NCBI RefSeq assembly: GCF_032854445.1
Contig: NC_088301.1
Location: 3,472,001-3,536,000, forward strand
Direction: 5' to 3'
Length of the DNA: 64,000 nucleotides
Source of the DNA: Liolophura sinensis
Taxonomy: Eukaryota; Mollusca; Polyplacophora; Chitonida; Chitonidae
The notes beneath the pieces were generated by a model. The model was given only the letters and a program-made list of their open reading frames with translations, made no database searches and had not been told where the DNA came from. The position numbers and the translations under genes were made by a program. This document shows, one piece after another, positions 24,522 through 36,494 of this stretch. How positions within the stretch are numbered: position 1 is the first letter of the stretch; each line of letters begins with the position of its first letter.

Positions 24522-27404
24522 CTCCGATGATGACTGCTAACCACAGCATGAGTTCATGTAATGAGTCATGTAACACCTTTCCTTCACTCAGCGGTTGATG
24601 GCGTGTCTATAATTTGTGTATAGCGCCTTTACAGGTAACGCTAAATTTCACATTTGTATTTAAATGTAAGAGCAATGTTTGCACAGTATGTGCTTTGATA
24701 CGGGTCTCACTCCGACGATACGAACTGTTAGGCATTTGCAGTAATGTAACAATGACATATCTTTGTTCAAACCCGGTTCGCGTTAATAGTTGTTCATTCG
24801 TCTATGTATGATGTACGATTTTTCATTTCAAGAGAGGTACCTCTTAAGGTCAATCGCCATATTATATGTCATCCGCTATTGCCTCCCATTACTCACTTTA
24901 AGTTAACGTTTGGTTTTATCCTTTTCTTGTACAGTTTTTACACTTTCCCATACTTGGAAGTTCCCAGATTGCAATAAAGTTGGAACACAATCTCCGGCTT
25001 CTTCTTCTACAACGAGAGCTTACAAAATCCTGCACTGTAGAGGCAGCATAGACCAGATGGAAGGGTGTAATGGTAGCTACTTAAATGCATCGGATATGAC
25101 ACATTTACACATGGAGAAGTGATTACCAAGCTGTCAGAGGCGCCGTATGGCATCCGCACATAACACTATGAGTATGATTGTTTATCTGTCAAGTCGTTCA
25201 CTTTGGAAATGGTAATATGTCACGATGCTGTTAATTAGAGTATTTCTTCTCAGCAATAGCCAACGGATTGATTCTATATGTGAGATGAGGTGAGGGATCT
25301 CAAAGGCCTATAACATATCCCTTTGCGACTTCTTTGTGTCTATGTCTGTCTTATGTCTCTTTAAGTTGATCATCTTAACTGGCGGAAAGCGCGCTTAGGG
25401 GAAATGACTTATATTCACATTTTGTTCTGAGACAAATGTATTTCACTGCATTATAAGGATTACTATTTCATTCCAGGTTTCTTACACGAAGCTCTCATCC
25501 GAAAATTTGTCTCTTCCAAAATTTCATTGAATTAAGCAATTACAATTCAATGTTTTAGGTGCTACCACTCGTGCTGAGAATAGTTCGCCTGCAAATATTA
25601 AAAAGGTATACATATTTATAAAATTAAACCCAACTTACTGGATTATTAAATGCCATTAAAAGAAAGGTTGCCTGTGATATGATTTTGAGTGGGTGGTTTA
25701 CTGAGTGACATGTAGCATATGCATATCATTAACACCACAATAGGGTATCGGGTTATTTTCATCATGAAATTGTGTCCACTTTTCTGGCACAGTCATTACT
25801 TTTTACCATGAACAGGGTAAAGATTTTGATGAGCAAGACATACATCCACAAGAATAAAAGTCCTGTTCCTTCCCAGCAAGCCCAAGTATGACAGAGGCCC
25901 AGTCACGTACCTATCTCATAGAACAGGAGCTCCATTGGTTAACGGTAATGGGTGATGGAAGCCATAATTCATACAGATATTGCGGTATAAAAGAACACGA
26001 CATTGTTAGAAGAGCTGTTAGAAGTTCTGAGGCTGAATATGGGCGTGATGCACAGATTATTGTGCTCCCAGCAAAATATGACTATATATCTGTATGTATA
26101 GCTTTGTTGTCGGATAAAATTCCAGTACTCACTTGTGGGCTTACCTAATGAAGTATTACTCTAAATACGTTTGAAACGGTTAAAGTTTGCTACATCAGTA
26201 AACAGCGAATTCATTTTCTCCACATGTTCAACGCATTTGGTCTACAAACTAAGTACAAATGTACCTCCCTATGACCTGTTTTGGGCAAAGTGCTGCATTG
26301 CGGCGGTCAGCCGCGGGGTTATTCAGCGATAAATGCAACCCATTATAACCCACAGGCCTCATTAGCTAAATACTTTACAGGCCATTATATATATTCAACT
26401 CCCGTTCCCTTTTTCGTTGGGCCTTAGGGGCAAATAAACTGCCCACGGTGCTCGTGTGGACGTATGAGAAATTTAATAGTCGTTATAGACACCATGTCGT
26501 CCAACAATATGGCGTGCATATCTGTACATCACACATGAGGCAGTTTGTTAGTTGCCAAAAAAATAAAATTCCACATGCTCAAGCTTGAATCAGGAGGGTA
26601 CATAATGGAACAATACAGCAAATGTATAAAAGGTTGAAAACTTAATAGCTTTAGGTGAATGCATACCATGAAGGCCATTAACGTTAATCATGTCGAGGTC
26701 CTGTCCTGATAACATCATAGAAATAAAAGAAATCGCTTTGTAGCTGGAAATCATACCACAATAATGTCGTAATTCCCTCCCCTCACTGGACCAGTATTTA
26801 TTGCACTCTTACAATGGGCCGCCTCGCTAAAAGACAGCCGCCATGATATTTCAGTAGTATTCCTCACCAATTGTGGTTCCGTTGACATCGGCAGATATTC
26901 CTTTTTCTGTCCTGGAACATGTTTTGTGTATTCTGCTAAACCTATGCTAATGCGATGTTTCACGACATTTGATAGATAGTTCGCGGCTAATTATCAAAAC
27001 GTATTATGGCTAAACAGGACAATTACGTCAAGGTTATTTGCTATCGTAAGCGCATTTAGGTTTATTCAACTGTAATTAACTTTGTGCATAGTAATGAGGA
27101 GAGCTGACAACAGGAAACAGCCAACTATCAATGTGATGTGTCAAAACACAAGTGACTTCACGCAGAACTGAATATCATATATACATATATGTGTGGAATG
27201 TAAAAGAAATCCTGTTGTTGTACTCGTATATAGATCCCACGGTAGCAAAGTAAAACAGCAGTAATTGACATCTACATTAACTGTGAGAAAGTTGGTAGGG
27301 ATCGCTACAGATCAGAGAAATGTTCAGATTAAATTACACACCTGAACTGTTTGGGGCCAATTTATATACATCAGTAAGACAAAAGGTCGAGCTGATCTAG
27401 TGGA
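24522..27404. other. No recognised gene
   Basis: An 86-codon plus-strand frame at 25888-26148 contains no recognisable domain. No repeats or element ends were seen. Confidence 0.4.
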
Positions 27405-27745
27405 CCAGTCATACATCGGTGTGGGGTGCAAAATTTTCCGGTGGCCTCGACGTTGCACCATTCATACATCAGGGAGGGCAAAATGGCTGGTGATTGCGTG
27501 CAGTATGGAACCATTCATACATAAGTAAAAGCGAAAGGGCTGGTAACCTCGATCTAGAATTACTCTATTCATACATCAGGAGGGCAAAATGGCTGGTGAT
27601 TACGTGCAGTATGGAACCATTCATACATTAGTAAAAGCGAAATGGCTGGTAATCTCGATCTAGAATTATACTATTCATGCATTGGTGAAGGAAATGATCT
27701 CAGTCTAACATGGGAACATTCATACATGGGTGATGGCGAAATGCC
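27405..27745. repeat. About 53-bp tandem repeat arranged as a 106-bp dimer
   Basis: Monomers share CATTCATACAT and a GCGAAATGGCTGGT-like block. Two monomer types alternate: one with GCAGTATGGAACC and one with CTCGATCTAGAATT. The motif CAGTATGG recurs at 27501 and 27607, 106 bp apart. Confidence 0.82.
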
Positions 27746-28534
27746 TCGTGATTTTTAAATTGTTCCGCAAAACTTTGATATCTTTTCTAGTTTTAAAGAT
27801 ATTAGTAAAAGATAACAAGTTTCCAAAAGTTTTCGAACTTTACGAAGCCTAAATTAAATGATCACTAAGAAAAATCTCAGATGAATAATAAACATCTGTG
27901 AGATCGACTTTTAGTTTAAAGAGTAAATTGGCACTTGGACATTAAAAATTTTAAAATGTTGAAAGTCTTTTGAATAATAATCAGCAGTGGCGAATGGCCA
28001 CACGGCAAATGACCACACGTAACCGATAAATTACGGCCTGTTGTCAGTTTACTTCACTTAGGTTTTTATTCTCAATAAAATTCTTTCGTAGTCTCAGAGA
28101 GCTTCACAAACCCGTACCCTGCCGGAGATGCCTGTAGGTAACGTTAGGTCAGGTGTATAGTACACTTATCATTTTAATGACCTGGTCCGGGGGCTTTGTA
28201 TCGCACGGCAAATCTAATCCATTCGCTTCAATTATTATTTTCTAACGATCCAAACTGGCGTATCACGTGGGTGCTGTACATATTTTCGGATCTACGCAGA
28301 TTATAATACAAGCCCATGATTTGCAAATCCACCCTTAATGATGGGAGTTCCTTGGCTATGTCTCTCAAATGCCAACGGTTCTAATTATGTTCTTCTGAAT
28401 CCGCGTAACTGGTTTATTTCGTTGTCATTCATCCTATTAACTTATGGTCAGAAACTCATACCAACAAAAAGTTTTACCGATCTAAGCAACAATAACGAGA
28501 ATGTTGAAAAGCTACCAAGGAGTGCTGAAAACTT
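27746..28534. other. No recognised gene
   Basis: No supported feature. Confidence 0.45.
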
Positions 28535-28650
28535 TTGAGTGAAGACCGAAACTTATGGGTGAAGGCTGAGAACTTATTGGTGAGGGCTGAAAACTCATGG
28601 GTGAGGGCTGAAAATTTATGGGTGAGGGCTGCCAACATCTGGATAATCGC
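28535..28650. repeat. 21-bp tandem repeat, about 5 copies
   Basis: The unit is about GTGAGGGCTGAAAACTCATG plus one base. It grades into the longer 43-bp repeat that follows, which shares GGATGAACG and GAAGTG-like pieces. Confidence 0.85.
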
Positions 28651-28744
28651 TGAAATATTGAAAAATTACCGTCAACGGTTGAAATCTTATGGATCGTTTA
28701 CATGCTTAAAAATTACCGAGAAAGGCTCAGATCTTATGGCATGA

Positions 28745-29228
28745 ACGCTGAAGTGCTGGAAACTCACCCCAGAAATCTTGTGGATGAACGATGAAGTGTT
28801 GGAAATTTACCACGGGAATCTTGTGGATGAACGATGAAGTGTTGGAAATTTACCACGGGAATCTTGTGGATGAACGATGAAGTGTTGGAAATTTACCACG
28901 GGAATCTTGTGGATGAACGATGAAGTGTTGGAAATTTACCACGCGAATCTTGTAGATGAACGATGAAGTGGTTGGAAAATTTACCACGCGAATCTTGTAG
29001 ATGAACGATGAAGTGTTGGAAATTTACCACGGGAATCTTGTGGATGAACGATGAAGTGTTGGAAATTTACCACGGGAATCTTGTGGATGAACGATGAAGT
29101 GTTGGAAATTTACCACGGGAATCTTGTGGATGAACGATGAAGTGTTGGAAATTTACCTCAGAAATCTTGTGGATGAACGATGAAGTTCTGGAAGCATTCC
29201 GTAGAAATCTTACGGATGAAGACTGAAG
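28745..29228. repeat. 43-bp tandem repeat, about 11 copies
   Basis: The unit contains GATGAAGTGTTGGAAATTTA, CCACGGGAATCTTGTGGATG and AAC. Central copies are nearly identical and edge copies are diverged, the usual sign of expansion by unequal exchange. Confidence 0.96.
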
Positions 29229-30536
29229 TGCTGGAAATTCATCGAGAAGGGCAGAAATCCTACGAACTCTAACTTGTCAGTATTTAGCCTAACAGTCTAC
29301 CATGGGAAGTGGGTGATACACCAACGTGTTCATCAAAGGCAGTTTCAAAGGTCAGCAGCATATGGGTTAGTACATGTAACTATAGGCTTGGTTAAGGGTA
29401 TAAATATCTCATACCCATGTGACACGAGGGCCTTACTAGCTATGAATAGAAGAATATTTACAGTATTATGAGCAAACAGCCGATCATGTAGAGGTTGTAG
29501 ACAGTGTGTCAGGTCATCCGTGTATTGGTATTGTGCTTAGAAGACGCCCCCCCCCCCCCCCCACCACCACCACCAAATTAAGTTATGCTTGTATTACCAC
29601 AGGACCGTCTCTTCGTTATTTGGTATTATGCTGAACTTACCAGTTGGAAATCAAATTGAAAGTTTGTGGATGTAAAGTACAATAACTACAGCGTGGAGAG
29701 TAAAACCAGAGCAGCCAAGACCACCTAAAAGTCGGCAAGTATTCACATATAACCGGTGAAGTCAGTCCTATTGTCCATTTACCTCAGTTACAGTTTAACT
29801 CTAACTGTTCCCATCAATTCTTAAAAACTAACAACTTACTATTTCCCTCGTACCATTGAGGAAGGTAATAATACTGATAAAGTGGTTAAGGTCCAAGGTT
29901 AAATATATGGGACTACGTAATACTTAATAACTTACTGATATGCTGTACACCCAGAATAATGGTACAAAACAAATCATTTTCCCCGATGAATATGATAACC
30001 TTATCAACTGTGTGCTGTGTTTGTTTTGCTACTTTTCGCATCTGAACTAGTTAATATCAGTACTTACTCTGCAATTGCCACTGTAATCGTATCCAACCGG
30101 CTTTTCATCACATACAACAATGTTATTTTATGTTAAATGCGAGGACAAGACAGAACTTTGAGTGATCCTAGACCCCGTGACGTCTGATAAACTGCATTTT
30201 ACATCGCTGCAATTTTTTACACTTAATTTTGCTTAAGCCGTAGCGCTAGAGGGCGTATGATTTGCTACTGTCTATGTATTTACATAAACAGCTAGAATAA
30301 AACCCTGACTGGGGTAAATTGACAACTGACTCCGCGACCCTAGAATGATGTAGTATAGCCTGTTTCTTTAAGCCAGTCCCCTATATTCAGCTATCTGTAA
30401 AATCAGTCATACTCACTACCAAAATTGCCCCCAGGTCAGTGACACGTAAAAAACACATGCATTTATACATGGATATGCTGGAAGTCAATAGTCTTGCTCA
30501 GAAAATGAAGTTCGTTTTAAAGGCTTTTTCTAACTC
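29229..30536. other. No recognised gene
   Basis: A poly-C run at about 29546-29561 is followed by a few CCA units. Nothing else is supported. Confidence 0.45.
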
Positions 30537-31033
30537 ATAATGTTGAAGTGAATAAACTCGGTTTGGACAGAAAGAACTCATTGCCTTGAATGACTTCATA
30601 ATTATTCAAAAACCAGTGGCATGCTGGATATTGATCGGAGCTCGGTATGTTTTGACGAAGGGCGACGCCAGTTATCTAAATTGCTAATGGCTTCAATCTT
30701 AACCGTGTTTCTGAGACTGCCATATTTGACATCGTTCTTACCTTTTATTATAATATAACTTTAATAAATGAATTTAATTTTGTAGCATATGATCTCACAG
30801 CAATATGCTTTAGAATTGGATGTTAGGGAATCGTGCTATTAAAACAAAAACAATGTAGCCTATTCGCAGAGACAGTAATGTTACTGCGTTGTGAACCGAG
30901 TGCTGTTTGGTGCAGTCGTAAAACAAATTACTCTGAAACCCCCTGCCAAGCCTGCCACTTGATTTTGAATAATTATGAAGTCACTGAGGCAATGAGTTCT
31001 TGGTGTCGAAACCAAGATTTAAAACTTTAGCAT
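30537..31033. mobile_element. Foldback (inverted-repeat) element, about 500 bp
   Basis: The left arm (about 30537-30625), with AAGAACTCATTGCC and GACTTCATAATTATTCAAAA, recurs inverted at about 30945-31033. Similarity continues more weakly inward to about 30655 and 30915. The inner part is unique and non-coding. A MITE or a foldback element are both possible; no clear target-site duplication was seen. Confidence 0.68.
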
Positions 31034-31509
31034 TATGGGATAATTTTAATTATATTAGAAGAACTATTCTAACTGCAATTTCCTTGCAATCATATAGACG
31101 GGTAAAACATAATTGTGTAGAACTTGTGTTGTCGCATGTCATTAACGAATGGCAATTTTGGTAGCGAATTTGACTGATTTACAGACAGCTGAATACAAGC
31201 GACTGGCCAAAAAAATGGATTGTAGACTATTAGCCATTCAAAGTTAGTTAGTGCCCGAAGACTTGGGATCTGAAAGCACGGGGCCGTGAAAGTTACACAG
31301 TGAAAAAAAGAGTGAGAAGCTTGAGTTAAAAGTCCGGCCCGGCATATTGGGAGGGGGGGGGGGGGGGGGGGGGGGGGGGTCCTGGGGCCATATTCTCCGC
31401 GCCCATATATTGACTTACTGACTAGTTTTAGCCATTCAAAGCTAATTGGTGCCTCAAGATATGGGGTCTAAAGACTACGGAACAGTAACAGTGAAAAAGA
31501 AGCGTGGCC
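31034..31509. other. Short direct duplication around a poly-G tract
   Basis: A stretch of about 85 bp beginning TTAGCCATTCAAAG occurs at about 31230 and, diverged, at about 31430. A poly-G run lies between them at about 31351-31379. Confidence 0.55.
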
Positions 31510-32325
31510 GTTTTCATCAAACTGACTAATATGACGGCTTCATCAGCGACGTCCTTTCCGTCAAGCTGACTACTATGGCGGCTGCTTCAGGGGGGGGGCC
31601 GTCAAGGTCAGTAGCATGACGGCTTCATCAGCGGGGCCGTTACCGTCAAGCTGACTAGTATGAAGGATTCATCAGCAGGGCTCCGGCCGTACGTGAGAAG
31701 GTCTGTCAGCAACCTGCGGATGGTCGTGGGTTTCCCCCGGGCTCTGCCCGGTTTCCACCCACCATAATGCTGGCCGCCGTCGTATGAGTGAAATATTCTT
31801 GAGTACGGCGTAAAACACCAATCAAAAAAAAAAAAAAAAAAAAAAATCATCAGCAGGGCGGTTTCGGTCAAGCTGACTAATATGACGGCTTCATCAGCGG
31901 GGCCCTGTCGGTCAATGTCAATAGCATAACGGCTTCATCAGCGAGGCCGTTTCTGTTAAGCTGACTAGTATGACGGCTTCATCAGTAAGGGCTTTCCGTC
32001 AAGCTGTCTACTATGACGGCTTCATCAGCGAGTGCTTTCCGTCAAGCTGACTAGTATGACGGCTTCATCAACGGGGCCGTTACCATCAAGCTGACTAGTA
32101 TGACGGCTTCATCAGTGGGGACCTTTCTGTCAAGCTGACTAATATGAGGCTTCATCAGCGAGGCCGTTTAGGTCAAACTGACTAATATGACGGCTTCATC
32201 AGCGGGACCCTTACTGTTAAAATTCGTAGTGGGGCCGTTTCCGTCAAGTTGACTAGTACATGTGACGGCTTCATCAGCGGGGCCCTTTCCGTCAAGCTGA
32301 CTAATATGACGGCTTCGACTTTCAG
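31510..32325. repeat. About 43-bp tandem repeat, interrupted by a SINE
   Basis: Units contain ATGACGGCTTCATCAGCGGG then a CCGTTTCCGTCAAGCTGACTA-type block cut to 41-45 bp. About 15 copies are seen. A SINE-I copy interrupts the array at 31681-31846. Confidence 0.92.
31681..31846 (+). mobile_element. SINE-I, 5'-truncated, with poly-A tail and target-site duplication
   Basis: The plus-strand SINE starts at CTCCGGCCGTACG and ends in GAGTACGGCGTAAAACACCA followed by about 24 A. The 12-bp TCATCAGCAGGG lies directly on both sides (31669-31680 and 31847-31858). The surrounding array also contains TCATCAGCGGGG, but the AGGG variant is shared by the two flanks. The good tail and match suggest a fairly recent insertion. 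Confidence 0.93.
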
Positions 32326-32852
32326 GGCCCCATCTCTGATTTCGTGTTTCAAAACACATTCACTATTCTTTTTTATGTATTTTTGTAGGTACTTTCATGC
32401 AGAAATTAAATTGACCTCCATACACAAAGCGCGCACTGGATGCGAAAACACATTCGTATTAGCTAATGGCCATCGGGTCTTAAAGTTAAATGTCATTAAA
32501 AGGGAAAAGTGAGACAAATAGATTTCAAAGTGAGTAGGTTTGATGATTTTGTAATGATAGGGAAATGAAAGCTGCTCTACTAAATACGGCGCTATTGAGA
32601 AAAGATAGCGTGATTTGCGCGTCGACAGGAAGTGAAAAGCCCTAATGATTCAAAACCTTCAGGCTGTCCATTAACTCACAATCAACATAAAAACAACAAC
32701 AGTTGTTGATCAACCGAAAGATATATCCTTATTATAGAATCCCAACATGCAGTCCATATCAAAGTAGATTAATTTTAAGTGTGATGGTGAATTTAAGTCA
32801 GGAGAGTCACTGCCCCTGTCGAGGTAAACAGTCTTCTTACACAGCGCCCATG
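32326..32852. other. No recognised gene
   Basis: No supported feature. Confidence 0.45.
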
Positions 32853-33106
32853 GCCTCCGTGGCTCAGTTGGTTAGCGCGCAAGCGCAGCGTATTCACCCA
32901 GAAGACCCTCGCCAATGCGGTCGCCGTGAGTTCAAGTCCAGCTCATGCTGGCTTCCTCTCCGGTCGTCCGTGGGAAGATCTTGCAGCAGCCTGTGAATGA
33001 TCGTGGGTTTCCGCACGGTTTCCTCCCACCATAATGCTGGCCGCTGTCGTATAAGTGAAATATTCTTGAGTACGACGTAAAACAACATTCAAATAAATAA
33101 ATAAAT
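32853..33106 (+). mobile_element. SINE-I, full-length copy
   Basis: The head is tRNA-derived, with box A TGGCTCAGTTGG at 32860-32871 (a perfect match to the pol III consensus) and a box B-like GAGTTCAAGTCC at 32928-32939. The body includes CTCATGCTGGCTTCCTCTCC, CACCATAATGCTGGCCGC and GTATAAGTGAAATATTCTTG. The tail ends in (AAAT)n. At about 254 bp it is the reference copy for the family in this window. Confidence 0.93.
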
Positions 33107-33464
33107 ACACTGCACCCGATGAACGGATCATCATCGGACAGAATGCGTAAAACATATGACTATCATTATTGATGAAGGAATACAATATAAATGTAAGTCC
33201 AGGGCAACAAGAAGTGTGTAAGAGTTGGTAATTTGTCATATAAACCGTTGAAATATGACCTCTTGTCATTTTAGCTCAGTTATTTTTATTCTAACTTTTC
33301 ATATAAATTTCATATAATTGCTTAACTACAATGGGCTAGAATTGCTCAAAAGCATTTACCGGATTTGAATGTACTCATGAGGGCTGTTTGCGATCTGTGC
33401 TAGAAATTAAATCCGCTGTGATTCTACCTTATTGAAAGACGCACTCGTTTTTCGCTTATAAGAC
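33107..33464. other. No recognised gene
   Basis: No supported feature. Confidence 0.45.
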
Positions 33465-33646
33465 TGCGGCTCGCATGAAGGTGGTAGGAAACCGGGCACA
33501 GCCTGGGGGAACCTATGACTAAACACAGATTGTTGACATACGACCGGAGAGGAAACCAGCTTGAGCAGGCTGAACTAAAAGCAATGTCATTGCTGATTGG
33601 CCCCTAAGTCATTGCGCTTCATTAGCACGCTACACAGTACTCCACG
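33465..33646 (-). mobile_element. Old SINE-I copy at the duplication boundary
   Basis: This degraded minus-strand copy has GGAAACCGGGCACAGCCTGG in the body, then GGAAACCAGCTTGAGCAGGC and GTCATTGCGCTTCATTAGCA toward the head. Only the head half, from 33551, is repeated at 56075, so the edge of the large duplication falls inside this SINE. Confidence 0.78.
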
Positions 33647-33699
33647 GAATGATATTGACAAGTGCGTCGAGAAACAACATTGAATGTGTATTATATTTA

Positions 33700-33940
33700 C
33701 AGGTAGAAATCAGGTCAAAGCATACATTCGTGTACCAGTCATCAACCAAAAACGACGGGTCGGGTGCGAAAATTGCAAGACCAATTCCCAAAATAACGCC
33801 CAAAACAAACTACTCAAGAATCCAGACAGTGTGTAAATTAGGACAAATAAATACAAAGAGTACTCAACTGTTTTCTGTGATGATGGAAAGGCGAAGGAAA
33901 TGTTCTAGGCGAATAAATTACATGCAAATCAGTAACTAAA
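33700..33940 (+). repeat. Unclassified dispersed repeat, second location
   Basis: It resembles 8640-8815 in the order of landmarks (AATTCCCAAAAT, CCCAAAACAAAC, GATGGAAAGGCGAAGGAAAT, GTTCTAGGCGAATAAA). The copy at 56.23-56.46 kb is simply its partner in the segmental duplication. An open frame of 96 codons runs through it; I do not consider it a gene. Confidence 0.5.
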
Positions 33941-34429
33941 TTCAGCACGATTAATATATTGCCCCTAAACCCGGAGTTAGATAGAAAAAAAATCAATCAT
34001 CAAACTGAGTTGCAGAGATTCCCGACGCTCTGTCCATATTTTCTTAAAAGAGAACTCGTTCGTAAATTACGTCCTAGTACGGATAATTTACAACGTATAT
34101 CCTGTTTTCGTATAGACATCATGAGAGAAAAAACATTTTTCAGCCATTGCGGGGTTAGACGTCGGATCTCACAAAAATGCACACACTTATTAGCTTGCAG
34201 GGGACCTTTCTGAACAATTGCCTTGTGAATCTGAATTCTCTCTTTAGGAGCCTACTAGACACGATCACTTGATAACATCTGTTCAGGAAGGCTGGTCCTT
34301 ACTAATAGCTGATCTCAAAATGCTTGTATCTGAACATGTGTTGCTTTCTGGGAGGATTTCAGTGGTATGGTGAAAATATACACGTTTAAACGTTGAAGTT
34401 TTCAACAATTTTATAGATAATAATGAGAC

Positions 34430-36494
34430 TTAGTGCGACCAAACCATGATAATGGTACACGTCTCAATATTACAACTGTGTATGCTTCCTGCTTTTCCAT
34501 TCGTGGATTTTAATAGGTCCCTAAACAAGAATCACTTTGTGTCGGTTACCGCTACCCTGTTCATGCCTAATTTGGGTAATTAGCCCAATCAAAACTAATA
34601 ATCTGTGTAGGCGTTTTCAATGGATGATAATGGTATTAATGACGCCAATTCCAAATGCAACTTTCAAATAGGACAGCTGTATGCAGGTAAGAGCTGCATA
34701 TCTTTACTTTGAACTAACAGAGGTTCATCAACTCTTAAATACGATAATTAACCTAAATAATTATACACAATATAATGCACTACAACAATACAGTATTCCA
34801 TACTCAAACACACATTCGCAATCCTGCTGACGATCCAAAATATCTATAGACTTAAATATATCCTGAGATTATAAAACAAGTAAATCACTGAAGCGAAACT
34901 AAATTCATATATTAAATGCATGTATAAAATGCATCAATTAAGAAATAAAAGACGCAAAAGCAGTTGCACGGCATTTTCAATGTCACATATATACACAAGA
35001 ACCTTTACAGAACCCTTTCTAAAATATTCAAAATACCCACATATGTGCTATGCGCCTTTACCGCCTTTTTAAGCGTACATAAAAGTTTAATATATTATTA
35101 CAGTCAAATGTATAGTTTCTGTAGAGTCCATTCTTCACATATGTATGGATGTACCCTTCAACAACCTAGAGCTACACAGCCTCAGAAAGTTCTGGAATAT
35201 CACAACACACTGATACAGTACAGCAGTATCAGAATACTCAGCTTTGCATGGTGCGGCCCTTTGTTGATATTTCTAATATGTATGTACTCAGTGAGGTACG
35301 AGGCTTATTAGATTCTATGGGCTCAGAACAGATCTTTTGAGAAAAATACAAATAACACTCATCTTGCGTGCCTGGTTACGTGTAGGCCTAAACCGCTTTT
35401 ATTAACTGACAAGAACGATAAGTGGGTCAAAGCTTTCGGTCCTATTGTATCCACCCTAAAAAAACATTCATATTGGATAAACAATTATGTTTTTAAGCAT
35501 TTTATTTAACTATTCAGCCTAATACGTTATTAATACAGGTTCACATCAGAATGTATGTCACACAAACACATGCATAAAAGAAATGCTGGGTTTTCTAATG
35601 ACTCGGCCCTGTTACCTTCACCCAAAAAAATGTTGATCCTCTAAATAGGGCGCTCAATGGCTCCTATCGCCTAAAGCGATCCAAACCCGATCGGTCTATC
35701 GCCAATGAGGTCGTAGGATCGAATCAAGCTTTTGCTGGCTCAACGGTGACTTTAAGTCAAGACGTGCATCAGGTAGCTGACGTCATGACGGCAATAAAAT
35801 CCTTGGCTGGTAGAAACAGTGAAAAACCGAAATTCGCTGGTAGAACGTGACGAACCTCCAAGCGTGCGGCCATGAGCCCGCCATTCCTTATGTACATGTA
35901 TATTGCGTCTGGACAGCGTTTGTTTATGTGATATTGTAGATGGTGTATCAGATGTATGTATAAGTACAGCAAAGAAACAAAAACGTCAGTTATTCCAAAA
36001 AACAATCTAAACATAATATTTCTTGACAACACAGCAGAATCACCTCAACTAAGGGAAAATCTAGCTACTCTTGCGCACAATCTGACTGTTTCACACGGAA
36101 CTAGCCTCTTCATGCTGGATAACAACCACTGACATAAGTTATACCAGTGTTTTGCACGAGTACGAGCCCAAAGGGCCAGTGAAAATATTGACCCTCGGCG
36201 AATATGGTAGCTTACCCAAAGCAGATTGACAAATTACAGGCCTAGAATTTTCTCTGAATTGTGAAAACTAAATATATACTGTGATTGTTTATAGCAAAGT
36301 ACTGTATTCAATGGTGTACTAGGATTTTACAATAATAAACTATATAGTTTTTCCACTAGAATGGTAAAAGGCAAACAAATGAAATTATCCAGCTGAAATC
36401 ATTAGAGACTTTCTATTTGAAAGTGGTTCCGATCCTCCACACCATATTTGTTCGTCATACTGAAAAGAAACTATTGTATTTCCACGTCACTCTA
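34430..36494. other. Intergenic flank of receptor A: remnant 5' flank plus 3' flank
   Basis: From 34430 to about 34600 the sequence matches the 5' flank of the receptor genes (for example 40340-40470), although no gene lies immediately to its left. It is probably the remnant of a lost neighbour. From about 34660 it matches the 3' flank of B (48563-50520) and C (57247-59074). A 100-120-codon plus-strand frame recurs in these flanks but is interrupted differently in each. Confidence 0.72.

Noticed and set aside
32853-32940. A functional tRNA gene
   Set aside because: Box A and a box B-like sequence are present, but the sequence continues into the SINE-I body and tail and no clover-leaf is convincing.
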